Below, one piece after another: positions 52,701 through 64,000 of a DNA stretch of 64,000 nt; positions within the stretch are counted from its first letter, which is position 1; each line of letters begins with the position of its first letter. The position numbers and the translations under genes are program-made. Below the pieces are notes generated by a model, which saw only the letters and a list, made by a program, of their open reading frames with translations, did not search any database and had not been told where the DNA came from. The stretch is from Hydractinia symbiolongicarpus (taxonomy: Eukaryota > Cnidaria > Hydrozoa > Anthoathecata > Hydractiniidae). The DNA lies in the NCBI RefSeq assembly GCF_029227915.1, contig NC_079880.1:27089501-27153500 (forward strand). Direction: 5' to 3'.

Positions 52701-53876
52701 CTAACGGCTAGGATTGGTCCCACAGTAGAAACTGAATTTTTTATCTTAATTTTTAAATGAAGCGCTACCACAGCGCCCCGTGTATTCGCTAAGTTTCAAC
52801 AATCATGTCAAATTAAGAAGAATGTTATTCCTTGGAGTCCAATTGGCTCATTTATCGCATTTATAAGGTCACAGTCCAGAATCAGTTCAATTAAGTCCCA
52901 CAGTCAATCGCTTCACTGTTTAAAGCGATACAACTTAGTAATATCGCAAAAATATCACTAAATACATGTTGGTACGAATATGTGACGCAACCGTTGTAAC
53001 TCAAACGGACTGATACCGTTAGAACGTCATTGAAAGGTAGTTCTTGAAACTGTCTCTATTTTTTCAGGCAGCGATAACGGCTAGGATTGGTCACACAGTA
53101 AAAAATGTCTTTTTTATCTAAATTTTTAGATGAAGCGCTTCCACAGGGCCCAGTGTAATCGCTGAGTTCCAACAATCTTGTCAAAGTAAGAAGAATGTTA
53201 TCTCTTGGAGTCCAGTTATCTCACTTATCACATTTATAAGGTCACAGGCCAAAGTTAGTTCAACTAAGTCCCACAGTCAATCATTTCATTGTTAAAAGCG
53301 ATATAACTTAGTAATATCGGAAAAATGTCAGTAAATACATGTTGGTACGAATATATGACGCAGCCGTTGTATCTCAAACGGATGGATACCGCCAGGAAGT
53401 CAATGAAATTTAGTTTTTGAGAATGTCTCTATTTCTTCAGTGCGTGCTAACGGCCAGGATTGGTCCTACAGTAAAAAAAGACTTATTGATTTATATTTTT
53501 AAAAAACGCCCTACCACAGAGCATAGTGTACTCGCTGAATTCCCGCAATCATCTAGAACTAAGAAGAATGTGATTCCTTGGAGTCCAATTGGCACATTTA
53601 TCGCATTTATAAGGTCACAGTCCAGAATCAGTTCAGTTAAGTCCCACAGTCAATCGTTTCACTGTTAAAAGCGATGCAACATAGTAATAGCGGAAAAATA
53701 TCGCTAAATACATGTTGGTACAAATATGTGACGCAACCGTTGTAACTCAAACGGACTGATACCGCTAGAAAGTCATTGAAATGTAGCTTTTGAAGCTGTC
53801 CCTATTTGTTCAGCGCGCGATAACGGCTAGGATTGGTCCCACAGTAAAAAATGACTTATTTATCTAAATTTTTAAA
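46789..53876. repeat. 19-mer HOR H8, copy 2
   Basis: Anchors 46810, 47183, 47556, 47929, 48304, 48677, 49049, 49422, 49795, 50168, 50541, 50914, 51287, 51660, 52033, 52406, 52779, 53152 and 53525. By eye I found only about a dozen changes from copy 1 in 7 kb, for example positions 47,442, 47,445, 48,481, 50,228, 50,311 and 50,643, plus one extra A near 51,985. Identity is therefore around 99.8%. The crossover lies inside 46,764-46,788, where both flanks read GACTTATTTATCTAAATTTT. Confidence 0.95.
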
Positions 53877-55606
53877 TGAAACACTTTCACAGCGCCCAGT
53901 GTGATCGCTGGTTTCCAACAATCATGTCAAAGTAAGAAGAATGTTATTTCTTGGAGTCCGCTTGGCTAACTTATCACATTTATAAGGTCACAGCCCAAAG
54001 TTAGTTCAATTAAGTCCCACAATCAATCATTTCATTGTTAAAAGCGATATAACTTAGTAATATCGGAAAAATGTCGCTAAATACATGTTGGTACGAATAT
54101 GTGACGCAGCCGTTGTATCTCAAACGGATCGATACCGCCAGGAAGTCAATGAAATTTAATTTTTGAGAATGTCTCTATTTCTTTAGTGCGTGCTAACAGC
54201 CAGGATTGTTCCCACAGTAAAAAAAGACTTATTGATCTAAATTTTTAAAAAAAGCGCTACCACAGAGCATAGTGTACTTGCAGAATTCCAGCAATCATCT
54301 CGAATTAAGAAGAATGTGATTCCTTGGAGTCCAATTGGCCCATTTATCGCATTTATAAGGTCACAGTCCAGAATCAGTTCAGTTAAGTCCCACAGTCAAT
54401 CGTTTCACTGTTAAGAGCGATGCAACATGGTAATAGCGGAAAAATATCGCTAAATACATGTTGGTACGAATATGTAACGCAACCGTTGTAACTCAAACGG
54501 ACTGATACCGCTAGAAAGTCATTGAAATGTAGTTTTTGAAACTGTCTCTATTTCTTCAGCGCGCGATAACGGCTAGGATTGGTCCCACAGTAAAAAATGA
54601 CTTATTTATCTAAATTTTTAAATGAACCGCTTCCACAGCGCCCAGTGTAATCGCTGATTTCCAAAAATCATGTCAAAGTAAGAAGAATGTTATTTCTTGG
54701 AGTCCAGTTGGCTAACTTATCAGATTTATAAGGTCACAGACCAAAGTTAGTTCAATTAAGTCCCACAGTCAACCATTTCGTTGTTAAAAGCGATATAACT
54801 TAGTAATATCGGAAAAATGTCACTAAATACATGTTGGTACGAATATGTAACGCAGCCGTTATAACTCAAACGGACTGATACCGCTAGAAAGTCATTGAAA
54901 TGTAGTTTTTGAAACTGTCTCTATTTCTTCAGCGCGCGATAACGGCTAGGATTGGTCCCACAGTAAAAAATGACTTATTTATCTAAATTTTTAAATGAAG
55001 CGCTTCCACAGCGCCCAGGGTAATCGCTGATTTCCAACAATCAAGTCAAAGTAAGAAGAATGTTACTTCTTGGAGTCCAGTTGGCTAACTTATCACATTT
55101 ATAAGGTCACAGACCAAAGTTAGTTCAATTAAGTCCCACAGTCAACCATTTCGTTGTTAAAAGCGATATAACTTAGTAATATCGGAAAAATGTCACTAAA
55201 TACATGTTGGTACGAATATGTAACGCAGCCGTTGTATCACAAACGGATTGATACTGCCACGAAGTCAGTGAGATTTAGTTTTTGAGAATGCCTCTATTTC
55301 TTCAGCGCGCTATAACGGCTAGGATTGGTCCCACAGTAAAAACTGACTTTTGTATCTAAATTTTTAAATGAACCGCTTCCACAGCGCCCAGTGTAATCGC
55401 TGATTTCCAACAATCATGTCAAAGTAAGAAGAATGTTATTTCTTGGAGTCCAGGTGGCTAACTTATCACATTTATAAGGTCACAGACCAAAGTTAGTTCA
55501 ATTAAGTCCCACAGTCAATTGTTTCACTGTTGAAAGAGATGCAACATGGTAATACCGGAAAAATATCGCTAAATACATGTTGGTACGAATATGTGACACA
55601 ACCGTT
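53877..55606. repeat. Spacer block of diverse monomers between H8 copies
   Basis: Anchors 53898, 54271 (B), 54644, 55017 and 55390. Adjacent monomers at 54,644 and 55,017 share AGTCAACCATTTCGTTG and look like a simple one-monomer duplication. The monomer at 55,390 has GTCAATTGTTTCACTG and AAAGAGATGCAACATGG, also found near 58,874 (offset about 3,357, nine monomers). Confidence 0.82.
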
Positions 55607-58600
55607 TTAACTCAAACGGACTGATACCGTTAGAACGTCATTGAAAGGTAGTTCTTGAAACTGTCTCTATTTTTTCAGGGCGCGATAACGGCTAGGATTG
55701 GTCCCACAGTAAAAAATGACTTATTTATCTAAATTTTTAAATGAAGCGCTTCCACAGGGCCCAGTGTAATCGCTGAGTTCCAACAATCTTGTCAAAGTAA
55801 GAAGAATGTTATCTCTTGGAGTCCAGTTATCTCACTTATCACATTTATAAGGTCACAGGCCAAAGTTAGTTCAACTAAGTCCCACAGTCAATCATTTCAT
55901 TGTTAAAAGCGATATAACTTAGTAATATCGGAAAAATGTCAGTAAATACATGTTGGTACGAATATGTGACGCAGCCGTTGTATCTCAAACGGATGGATAC
56001 CGCCAGGAAGTCAATGAAATTTAGTTTTTGAGAATGTCTTTATTTCTTCAGTGCGTGCTAACGGCCAGGATTGGTCCTACAGTAAAAAAAGACTTATTGA
56101 TTTAAATTTTTAAAAAAAGCGCTACCACAGAGCATAGTGTACTCGCTGAATTCCCGCAATCATCTAGAATTAAGAAGAATGTGATTCCTTGGAGTCCAAT
56201 TGGCTCATTTATCGCATTTATAAGGTCACAGTCCAGAATCAGTTCAGTTAAGTCCCACAGTCAATCGTTTCACTGTTAAAAGCGATGCAACATAGTAATA
56301 GCGGAAAAATATCGCTAAATACATGGTGGTACGAATATGTGACGCAACTGTTGTAACTCAAACGGACTGATACCGCTAGAAAGTCATTGAAATGTAGCTT
56401 TTGAAACTGTCCCTATTTGTTCAGCGCGCGATAACGGCTAGGATTGGTCCCACAGTAAAAAATGACTTATTTATCTAAATTTTTAAATGAAGCGCTTTCT
56501 CAGCGCCCAGTGTATTCGCTGAGTTCCAGCAATCATGTCAAAGTAAGAAGAATATTATTTTTTGGAGTCCCTGTTGGCTCACTTATCACATTTATAAGGT
56601 CAAAGGCCAAAGTTAGTTCAACTAAGTCCCACAGTCAATCATTTCATTGTTAAAAGCGATATAACTTAGTAATATCGGAAAAATGTCAGTAAATACATGT
56701 TGGTACGAATATGTGACGCAGCCGTTGTATCTCAAAGGATGGATACCGCCAGGAAGTCAATGAAATTTAGTTTTTGAGAATGTCTCTATTTCTTCAGTGC
56801 GTGCTAACGGCCAGGATTGGTCCTACAGTAAAAAAAGACTTATTGATTTAAATTTTTAAAAAAAGCGCTACCACAGAGCATAGTGTACTCGCTGAATTCC
56901 CGCAATCATCTAGAATTAAGAAGAATGTGATTCCTTGGAGTCCAATTGGCTCATTTATCGCATTTATAAGGTCACAGTCCAGAATCAGTTCAGTTAAGTC
57001 CCACAGTCAATCGTTTTACTGTTAAAAGCGATGCAACATAGTAATATTGGAAAAAAATCACTAAATACATGTTGCTACGAATATGTGACGCAAACGTTGT
57101 AACTCAAAGTGACTGATACCGTTAGAACGTCATTGAAATGTTGTTTTTGAAACTGTCTCTATTTCTTCAGCGCGCAATAACGGATAGGATTGGTCCCACA
57201 GTAAAAAATGACTTATTTATCTCAATTTTTAAATCCAGCGCTTCCACAGCGCCCAGTGTAATCGCCTAGTTCCAACAATCATGTCAAAGTAAGAAGAATG
57301 TTATTTCTTGAAGTCTAGCTGGCTCAATTATCACATTTATAAGGTTACAGGCCAAAGTTAGTTCAATTAAGTCCCACAATCAATCATTTCATTGTTAAAA
57401 TCGATATAACTTAGTAATATCGGAAAAATGTCACTAAATACATGTTGGTACGAATATGTGACGCAACTGTTGTAACTCAAACGGATTGACACCGTTAGAA
57501 AGTCAGTGAAATGTAGAATTTAAAACTGTCTCTATTTCTTCAGCGCGTGCTAACGGCTAGGATTGGTCCCACAGTAGAAACTGACTTTTTTATCTTAATT
57601 TTTAAATGAAGCGCTACCACAGCGCCCCGTGTATTCGCTAAGTTTCAACAATCATGTCAAATTAAGAAGAATGTTATTCCTTGGAGTCCAATTGGCTCAT
57701 TTATCGCATTTATAAGGTCACAGTCCAGAATCAGTTCAATTAAGTCCCACAGTCAATCGCTTCATTGTTTAAAGCGATACAACTTAGTAATATCGCAAAA
57801 ATATCACTAAATACATGTTGGTACGAATATGTGACGCAACCGTTGTAACTCAAACGGACTGATACCGTTAGAACGTCATTGAAAGGTAGTTCTTGAAACT
57901 GTCTCTATTTTTTCAGGCCGCGATAACGGCTAGGATTGGTCCCACAGTAAAAAATGTCTTTTTTATCTAAATTTTTAGATGAAGCGCTTCCACAGGGCCC
58001 AGTGTAATCGCTGAGATCCAACAATCTTGTCAAAGTAAGAAGAATGTTATCTCTTGGAGTCCAGTTATCTCACTTATCACATTTATAAGGTCACAGGCCA
58101 AAGTTAGTTCAACTAAGTCCCACAGTCAATCATTTCATTGTTAAAAGCGATATAACTTAGTAATATCGGAAAAATGTCAGTAAATACATGTTGGTACGAA
58201 TATGTGACGCAGCCGTTGTATCTCAAACGGATGGATACCGCCAGGAAGTCAATGAAATTTAGTTTTTGAGAATGTCTCTATTTCTTCAGTGCGTGCTAAC
58301 GGCCAGGATTGGTCCTACAGTAAAAAAAGACTTATTGATTTATATTTTTAAAAAACGCCCTACCACAGAGCATAGTGTACTCGCTGAATTCCCGCAATCA
58401 TCTAGAACTAAGAAGAATGTGATTCCTTGGAGTCCAATTGGCACATTTATCGCATTTACAAGGTCACAGTCCAGAATCAGTTCAGTTAAGTCCCACAGTC
58501 AATCGTTTCACTGTTAAAAGCGATGCAACATAGTAATAGCGGAAAAATATCGCTAAATACATGTTGGTACGAATATGTGAAGCAACCGTTGTAACTCAAA

Positions 58601-58636
58601 CGGACTGATACCGCTAGAAAGTCATTGAAATGTAGT
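55607..58636. repeat. Partial third copy of H8 (8 monomers, ~3,030 bp)
   Basis: Anchors 55763, 56136, 56509, 56882, 57255, 57628, 58001 and 58374 match 50914 to 53525 at the constant offset 4,849. The left edge lies between 55,607 and 55,629, inside the CCGTT/AACGG region. The right edge is at or before 58,636, where TAGTTTTTGAAAC replaces TAGCTTTTGAAGC. Differences from copy 2 remain few, slightly more than between copies 1 and 2. Confidence 0.93.
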
Positions 58637-61500
58637 TTTTGAAACTGTCTCTATTTCTTCAGCGCGCGATAACGGCTAGGATTGGTCCCACAGTAAAAAA
58701 TGACTTTTTTATCTAAATTTTTAAATGAACCGCTTCCACAGCGCCCAGTGTAATCGCTGATTTCCAACAATCAAGTCAAAGTAAGAAGAATGTTACTTCT
58801 TGGAGTCCAGTTGGCTAACTTATCACATTTATAAGGTCACAGACCAAAGTTAGTTCAATTAAGTCCCACAGTCAATTGTTTCACAGTTAAAAGAGATGCA
58901 ACATGGTAATAGCGGAAAAATATCGCTAAATACATGTTGGTACGAATATGTGACACAACCGTTTTAACTCAAACGGACTGATACCGCTAGAAAGTCATTG
59001 AAATGTAGTTTTTGAAACTGTCTCTATTTCTTCAGCGCGCGATAACGGCTAGGATTGGTCCCACAGTAAAAAATGACTTTTTTATCTAAATTTTTAAATG
59101 AACCGCTTCCACAGGGCCCAGTGTAATCGCTGATTTCCAACAATCATGTCAAAGTAAGAAGAATGTTATTTCTTGGAGTCCAGTTGGCTAACTTATCAGA
59201 TTTATATGGTCACAGGCCAAAGTTTTTTCAATTAAATCCCACAGTCAATCATTTCATTGTTAAAAGCGATATAACTTAGTAATATCGGAAAAGTGTCACT
59301 AAATAAATGTTGGTACGAATATGTGACGCAACCGTTGTAACTCAAACGGACTGATACCGCTAGAAAGTCATTGAAATGTAGTTTTTGAAACTGTCTCTAT
59401 TTCTTCAGCGCGCGATAACGGCTAGGATTGGTCCCACAGTAAAAAATGACTTGTTTATCTTAATTTTTAAATGAAGCGCTTCCACAGCGCCCAGGGTAAT
59501 CGCTGATTTCCAGCAATCAAGTCAAAGTAAGAAGAACGTTACTTCTCGGAGTGCAGTTCGCTAACTTATCACATTTATAAGGTCACAGACCAAAGTTAGT
59601 TCAATTAAGTCCCACAGTCAACAATTTCGTTGATAAAAGCGATATAACTTAGTAATATCGGAAAAATGTCACTAAATACATGTTGGTACGAATATGTAAC
59701 GCAGCTGTTGTATCTCAAACGGATTGATACTGCCACGAAGTCAGTGAGATTTAGTTTTTGAGAATGCCTATATTTCTTCAGTGCGTGCTAACGGCCAGGA
59801 TTGGTCCCACAGTAAAAAAAGACTTATTTATCTAAATTTTTAAAAAAAGCGCTACCACAGAGAAGACTGTACTCGCTTGATTTCCAGCAATCATGTCGAA
59901 TTAAGAAGAATGTTATTCCTTGGAGTCCAACTGGCACATTTATCGAATTTATAAGGTCACAGTCCAGAATCAGTTCAATTAAGTCCCACAGTCAATCGCT
60001 TCACTGTTAAAAGCGATACAACTTAGTAATATTGGAAAAGAATCACTAAATACATGTTGCTACGAATATGTGACGCAACCGTTGTAACTCAAAGGGACTG
60101 ATACCGTTAGAACGTCATTGAAATGTAGTTTTTGAAACTGTCTCTATTTTTTCAGGGCGCCATAACGGCTAGGATTGGTCCCACAGTAAAAAATGACTTT
60201 TTTATCTAAATTTTTAAATGAACCGCTTCCACAGGGCCCAGTGTAATCGCTGATTTCCAACAATCATGTCAAAGTAAGAAGAATGTTATTTCTTGGAGTC
60301 CAGTTGGCTAACTTATCAGATTTATAAGGTCACGGGCCAAAGTTATTTCAATTAAATCCCACAGTCAATCATTTCATTGTTAAAAGCGATATAACTTAGT
60401 AATATCGGAAAAGTGTCACTAAATAAATGTTGGTACGAATATGTGACGCAGCTGTTGTATCTCAAACGGATTGATACTGCCACGAAGTCAGTGAGATTTA
60501 GTTTTTGAGAATGCCTCTATTTCTTCAGTGCGTGCTAACGGCCAGGATTGGTCCCACAGTAAAAAAAGACTTATTTATCTAAATTTTTAAATGAAGCGCT
60601 ACCACAGAGAAGACTGTACTCGCTGAATTCCAGCAATCATGTCGAATTAAGAAGAATGTTATTCCTTGGAGTCCAACTGGCACATTTATCGAATTTATAA
60701 GGTCACAGTCCAGAATCAGTTCAATTAAGTCCCACAGTCAATCGCTTCACTGTTAAAAGCGATAAAACTTAGTAATATTGGAAAAGAATCACTAAATACA
60801 TGTTGCTACCGATATGTGACGCAACCGTTGTAACTCAAACGGACTGATACCGTTAGAACGTCATTGAAATGTAGTTTTTGAAACTGTCTCTATTTTTTCA
60901 GGGCGCCATAACGGCTAGGATTGGTCCTACAGTAAAAAATGACTTATTTATCTAAATTTTTAAAAGAAGCACTTCCACAGGGCCCAGTGTAATCGCTGAT
61001 TTCCAACAATCAAGTCAAAGTAAGAAGAATGTTATTTCTTGGAGTCCAGTTGGCTAACTTATCACATTTATAAGGTCACAGACCAAAGTTAGTTCAATTA
61101 AGTCCCACAGTCAATCATTTCATTGTTAAAAGCGATATAACTTAGTAATATCGGAAAAATGTCACTAAATACATGATGGTACGAATATGTAACGCAGCCG
61201 TTGTATCTCAAACGGATTGATACTGCCACGAAGTCAGTGAGATTTAGCTTTTGAGAATGCCTCTATTTCTTCAGTGCGTGCTAACGGCCAGGATTGGTCC
61301 CACAGTAAAAAAAGTCTTATTTATCTAATTTTTTAAAAAAAGCGCTACCACAGAGCAGAGTATACTCGCTGAATTCCAGCAATCATGTCGAATTAAGAAA
61401 AATGTTATTCCTTGGAGTCCAATTGGCTCATTTATCGCATTTATAAGGTCACAGTCCAGAATCAGTTCAATTAAGTCCAACAGTCAATCGATTCACTGTT
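58637..61500. repeat. Monomers with nested 3-mer (1,120 bp) and 2-mer (747 bp) repeats
   Basis: Anchors 58747, 59120, 59493, 59866 (B), 60240, 60613 (B), 60986 and 61359 (B). AACCGCTTCCACAGGGCCCA is at 59,101 and 60,221 (offset 1,120). CACAGAGAAGACTGTACTCG is at about 59,857 and 60,604 (offset 747). The monomer leading to 60,613 is a chimera: A-type TTTTTAAATGAAGCGCTACC joined to B-type CACAGAGAAGAC. Two monomers here resemble the one at 37,112. Confidence 0.82.
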
Positions 61501-64000
61501 AAAAGCGATACAACTTAGTAGTATCGGAAAAAAATCACTAAATACATGTTGGTACGAATATGTGACGCAACCGTTGTAACTCAAACGGACTGATACCGTT
61601 AGAACGTCAATGAAAGGTAGTTTTTGAAACTGTCTCTATTTCTTCAGGGCGCGATAACGGCTAGGCTCTGTCCCTCAGTAAAAAATGACTTATTTATCTA
61701 AATTTTTAACTGAAGCGCTTCCACAACGCCCAGTGTAATCGCTCAGTTCCAACAATCATTTCAAATTAAGAAGAATGTTACTTCTTGGAGTCCAATTGTC
61801 TCATTTATCTCATTTATTAGGTCACAGTCCAAAGTTAGTTTAATTAAGTCCCACCGTCAATCGTTTCACTGTTAAAAGCGATGCAACCTAGTAATGTCAG
61901 AAAAATATCGCTAAGTACATGTTGGTACGAATATGTGACCCAACCGTTGTAACTCAAACGGACTGACACCGTTAAAAAGTCAGTGAGATGTAGTTTTTGA
62001 AACTGTCGCTCTTTCTTCAGCACGGGAAAGTGGCTAGGATTGGTCCCACAGTAAAAAATGACTTATTCATCTAAATTCTTAAATGAAGCGCTACCACAAC
62101 GCCCATGGTAATCGCTGAGTTCCGGCAATCATGTCAAATTAAGAGGAATGTTATTTCTTGTAGTCCAATTGGCTCACTTATCACATTTATAAGGTCACAG
62201 TCCAAAGTTAGTTCAATTAAGTTCAACAGTCAATCGTTTCACTGGTAAAAGCGATATAACTTAGTAATATCGGAAAGATATCACTAAATACATGTTGGTA
62301 CGAACATGTGACGCAGCCGTTGTATCTCAAATGCATTGATACTGCCACGAAGTCAATGAGAAGTAGTTTTTGAGAATGTCTCTATTTCTTCAGTGCGTGC
62401 TTACGGACAGGATTGGTCCCACAGTAAAGGAAGACTTATTTATCTAAACTTTCAAAAAAACCGATACCACAGAGCATAGTGTACTCGCTGAATCCAAGCA
62501 ATCATGTCGAATTAAAAAGAATGTTATTCCTTGGAGTCCAATTGGCTCATTTATCGCATTTATAAGGTCACAGTCCAGAATCAGTTCAATTAAGTCCCAC
62601 AGTCAATCGCTTCACTGTTAAAAGCGATACAACTTAGTAGTATCAAAAAAAAAATCACTAAATACATGTTGGTACGAATATGTGACGCAACCGTTGTAAC
62701 TCAAACGGATTGATACCGCCACGAAGTCAATGAGATGTAGTTTTTGAAGCTGTCACCCTTTTTTCAACACGCGATAACGGCTAGGATTTGTCCCACAGTA
62801 AAGAATGACTTATTTATCTAAATTTTTAAATGAGGCGCTTCCAAAGCGCCAAGTGCAATCGCTGAGTTCCAACAATCATGTCAAAGTAAGAAAAATGTTA
62901 TTTCTTTGAGTCCAGTTGGCTCACTTATCACATTTATAAGGTCACAGGCCAAAGTTAGTTCAATTAAGTCCCACAGTCAATCATTTCATTGTTAAAAGCA
63001 ATATAACTTAGTAATATCAGAAAAATGTCACTAAATACATGTTGGTACGAATATGTGACGCAGACGTTGTATCTCAAACGCATTGATACCGCCACGAAGT
63101 CAATGAGATGTAGTTTTTGAGAATGTCTCTATTTCTTCAGTGCGTGCTAACAGCCAGGTTTGGTCCCACAGTAAAAAAAGACTTATTTATCTAAACTTTC
63201 AAAAAAACCGCTACCACAGAGCATAGTGTACTCCCTGAATCCAAGCAATCATGTCAAATTAAGAAGAATGTTATTTCTTGGAGTCCAATTGTCTCATTAA
63301 TCGCATTTATAAGGTCACAGTCCAGAATCAGTTCAAATAAGTCCCACAGTCAATCGCTTCACTGTTAAAGGCGATACAACTTAGTAATATCGGAAAAAAA
63401 TCACTAAATACATGTTGGTACAAATATGTGACGCAACCGTTGTAACTCAAACGGACTGATACCGTTAGAACGTCAATGAAAGGTAGTTTTTGAAACTGTC
63501 TCTATTTCTTCAGGGCGCGATAACGGCTAGGATCAGTCCCTCAGTAAAAAATGACTTATTTATCTAAATTTTTAACTGCAGCGCTTCCACAACGCCCAGT
63601 GTAATCGCTCAGTTCCAACAATCATGTCAAATTAAGAAGAATGTTACTTCTTGGAGTCCAATTGTCTCATTTATCTCATTTATCAGGTCACAGTCCAAAG
63701 TTAGTTTAATTAAGTCCCACCGTCAATCGTTTCACTGTTAAAAGCGATGCAACCTAGTAATGTCAGAAAAATATCGCTAAGTACATGTTGGTACGAATAT
63801 GTGACCCAACCGTTGTAACTCAAAAGGACTGACACCGTTAAAAAGTCAGTGAGATGTAGTTTTTGAAACTGTCGCTCTTTCTTCAGCACGGGAAAGTGGC
63901 TAGGATTGGTCCCACAGTAAAAAATGACTTATTCATCTAAATTCTTAAATGAAGCGCTACCACAACGCCCATGGTAATCGCTGAGTTCCGGCAATCATGT
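61501..64000. repeat. 5-mer HOR H1 again (about 1.3 copies, 1,866 bp)
   Basis: Anchors 61732, 62105, 62478 (B), 62852, 63225 (B), 63598 and 63971. Order and private marks (CACGGGAAAGTGGC at 62,021 and 63,887; TTTTTAACTG before the ACAACGCCC anchors; CCCATGGTAATCGC) are those of H1 at 4.1-9.6 kb. The array continues past the window edge in the middle of a copy. The transition from the preceding monomers is around 61,500-61,620. Confidence 0.9.

Larger units (their letters stand above)
1..64000. repeat. Satellite DNA array, ~373-bp monomer, about 172 tandem copies
   Basis: The same unit recurs head-to-tail across the whole window in one orientation. I tracked one anchor (A of AGTGTAATCGC and variants) through 172 occurrences; the usual step is 373 bp, range 368-379, with one 548-bp step at 17,158. 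Landmarks recur in every unit in the same order: anchor, GGAGTCCA, AATTAAGTCCCACAGTCAATC, GTTAAAAGCGAT, TACATGTTGGTACGAATATG, CCGTTGTA, AAACGGACTGA, TAACGGCTAGG, TTGGTCCCACAGTAAA, AAATTTTTAAA, GCGCT. No unique DNA, gene or mobile element interrupts it. This is classic satellite organisation, inferred to be centromeric or pericentromeric heterochromatin of a eukaryote. The unit is close to twice a 186-bp nucleosome repeat, a common satellite length. The family itself is not recognised. Confidence 0.98.

Noticed and set aside
1-64000. CRISPR array
   Set aside because: The repeats abut without unique spacers and are about 373 bp long. This is satellite DNA.
1-64000. Primate alpha satellite, rDNA spacer or telomeric repeats
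   Set aside because: The period is 373 bp, not 171 bp. No rRNA-like or short telomeric repeats are seen, and the monomer sequence is unlike alpha satellite.
1-64000. Assignment to a named satellite family or species
   Set aside because: I do not recognise the monomer with confidence. A search of a consensus monomer against satellite and genome databases would decide it.

Overview
The whole 64 kb is one uninterrupted satellite DNA array. A unit of about 373 bp is repeated head-to-tail from the first base to the last. I located 172 successive copies using one anchor, the A of AGTGTAATCGC or its variants (AGTGTACTCGC, ATGGTAATCGC, AAGTGCAATCG). Most anchor-to-anchor distances are exactly 373 bp and nearly all lie between 368 and 379 bp. 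The single exception is a 548-bp step at 17,158-17,706, where the array loses register. I found no gene, RNA gene, transposon, telomere repeat or unique DNA. The longest open frame is under 100 codons, and every such frame recurs with the satellite period, so none is a credible gene. Such an array points to a eukaryotic chromosome, most likely centromeric or pericentromeric heterochromatin. GC is about 37% in the first monomer and CpG is not depleted there (15 in 373 bp), which fits an unmethylated invertebrate-type genome better than a vertebrate one. I do not recognise the satellite family and do not name a species.

Monomers fall into two broad forms. In the A form the anchor is preceded by GCGCTNCCACAGCGC, a 5-bp inverted repeat. 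In the B form it is preceded by GCGCTACCACAGAGCATAG, which destroys the right arm. B-form monomers also share an upstream block (GTTGTATCTC, GTGCGTGCTAACGGCC) and a downstream block (AGTCCAGAATCAG). Monomers with anchors 2-4,100 are all A form; after that A and B are intermixed, often alternating.

Layout. 1-4,099: A-form monomers with a 3-mer repeat of 1,118 bp. 4,100-9,670: a 5-mer higher-order repeat (HOR) of 1,865 bp. 8,840-13,922: a 7-mer of 2,614 bp in two copies. 13,923-17,441: a mixed zone with 2-mer repeats, ending at the out-of-register junction near 17,442. 17,441-20,998: a 5-mer of 1,860 bp, two copies. 20,685-24,420: a 5-mer of 1,868 bp, two copies. 24,421-30,009: an 8-mer of 2,981 bp plus a 7-mer derivative that lost one monomer. 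30,010-33,580: 3-mer and 5-mer versions of a unit with an AT-rich monomer. 33,581-37,857: a mixed zone with 2-mer repeats and segments shared with 15.7-18.5 kb. 37,858-39,950: a 3-mer of 1,119 bp. 39,702-53,876: a very recent tandem duplication of 7,087 bp (19 monomers). 53,877-61,500: diverse monomers around a further 8-monomer copy of part of the 19-mer (55,607-58,636). 61,500-64,000: the 1,866-bp 5-mer of the left end returns.

The window carries no pathway or gene system. Its content is the record of unequal exchange and amplification. The most useful signals are the recent 19-mer duplication, the register break at 17,442, and the clustering of several HOR breakpoints in the same short AT-rich patch beside the GCGCT inverted repeat.
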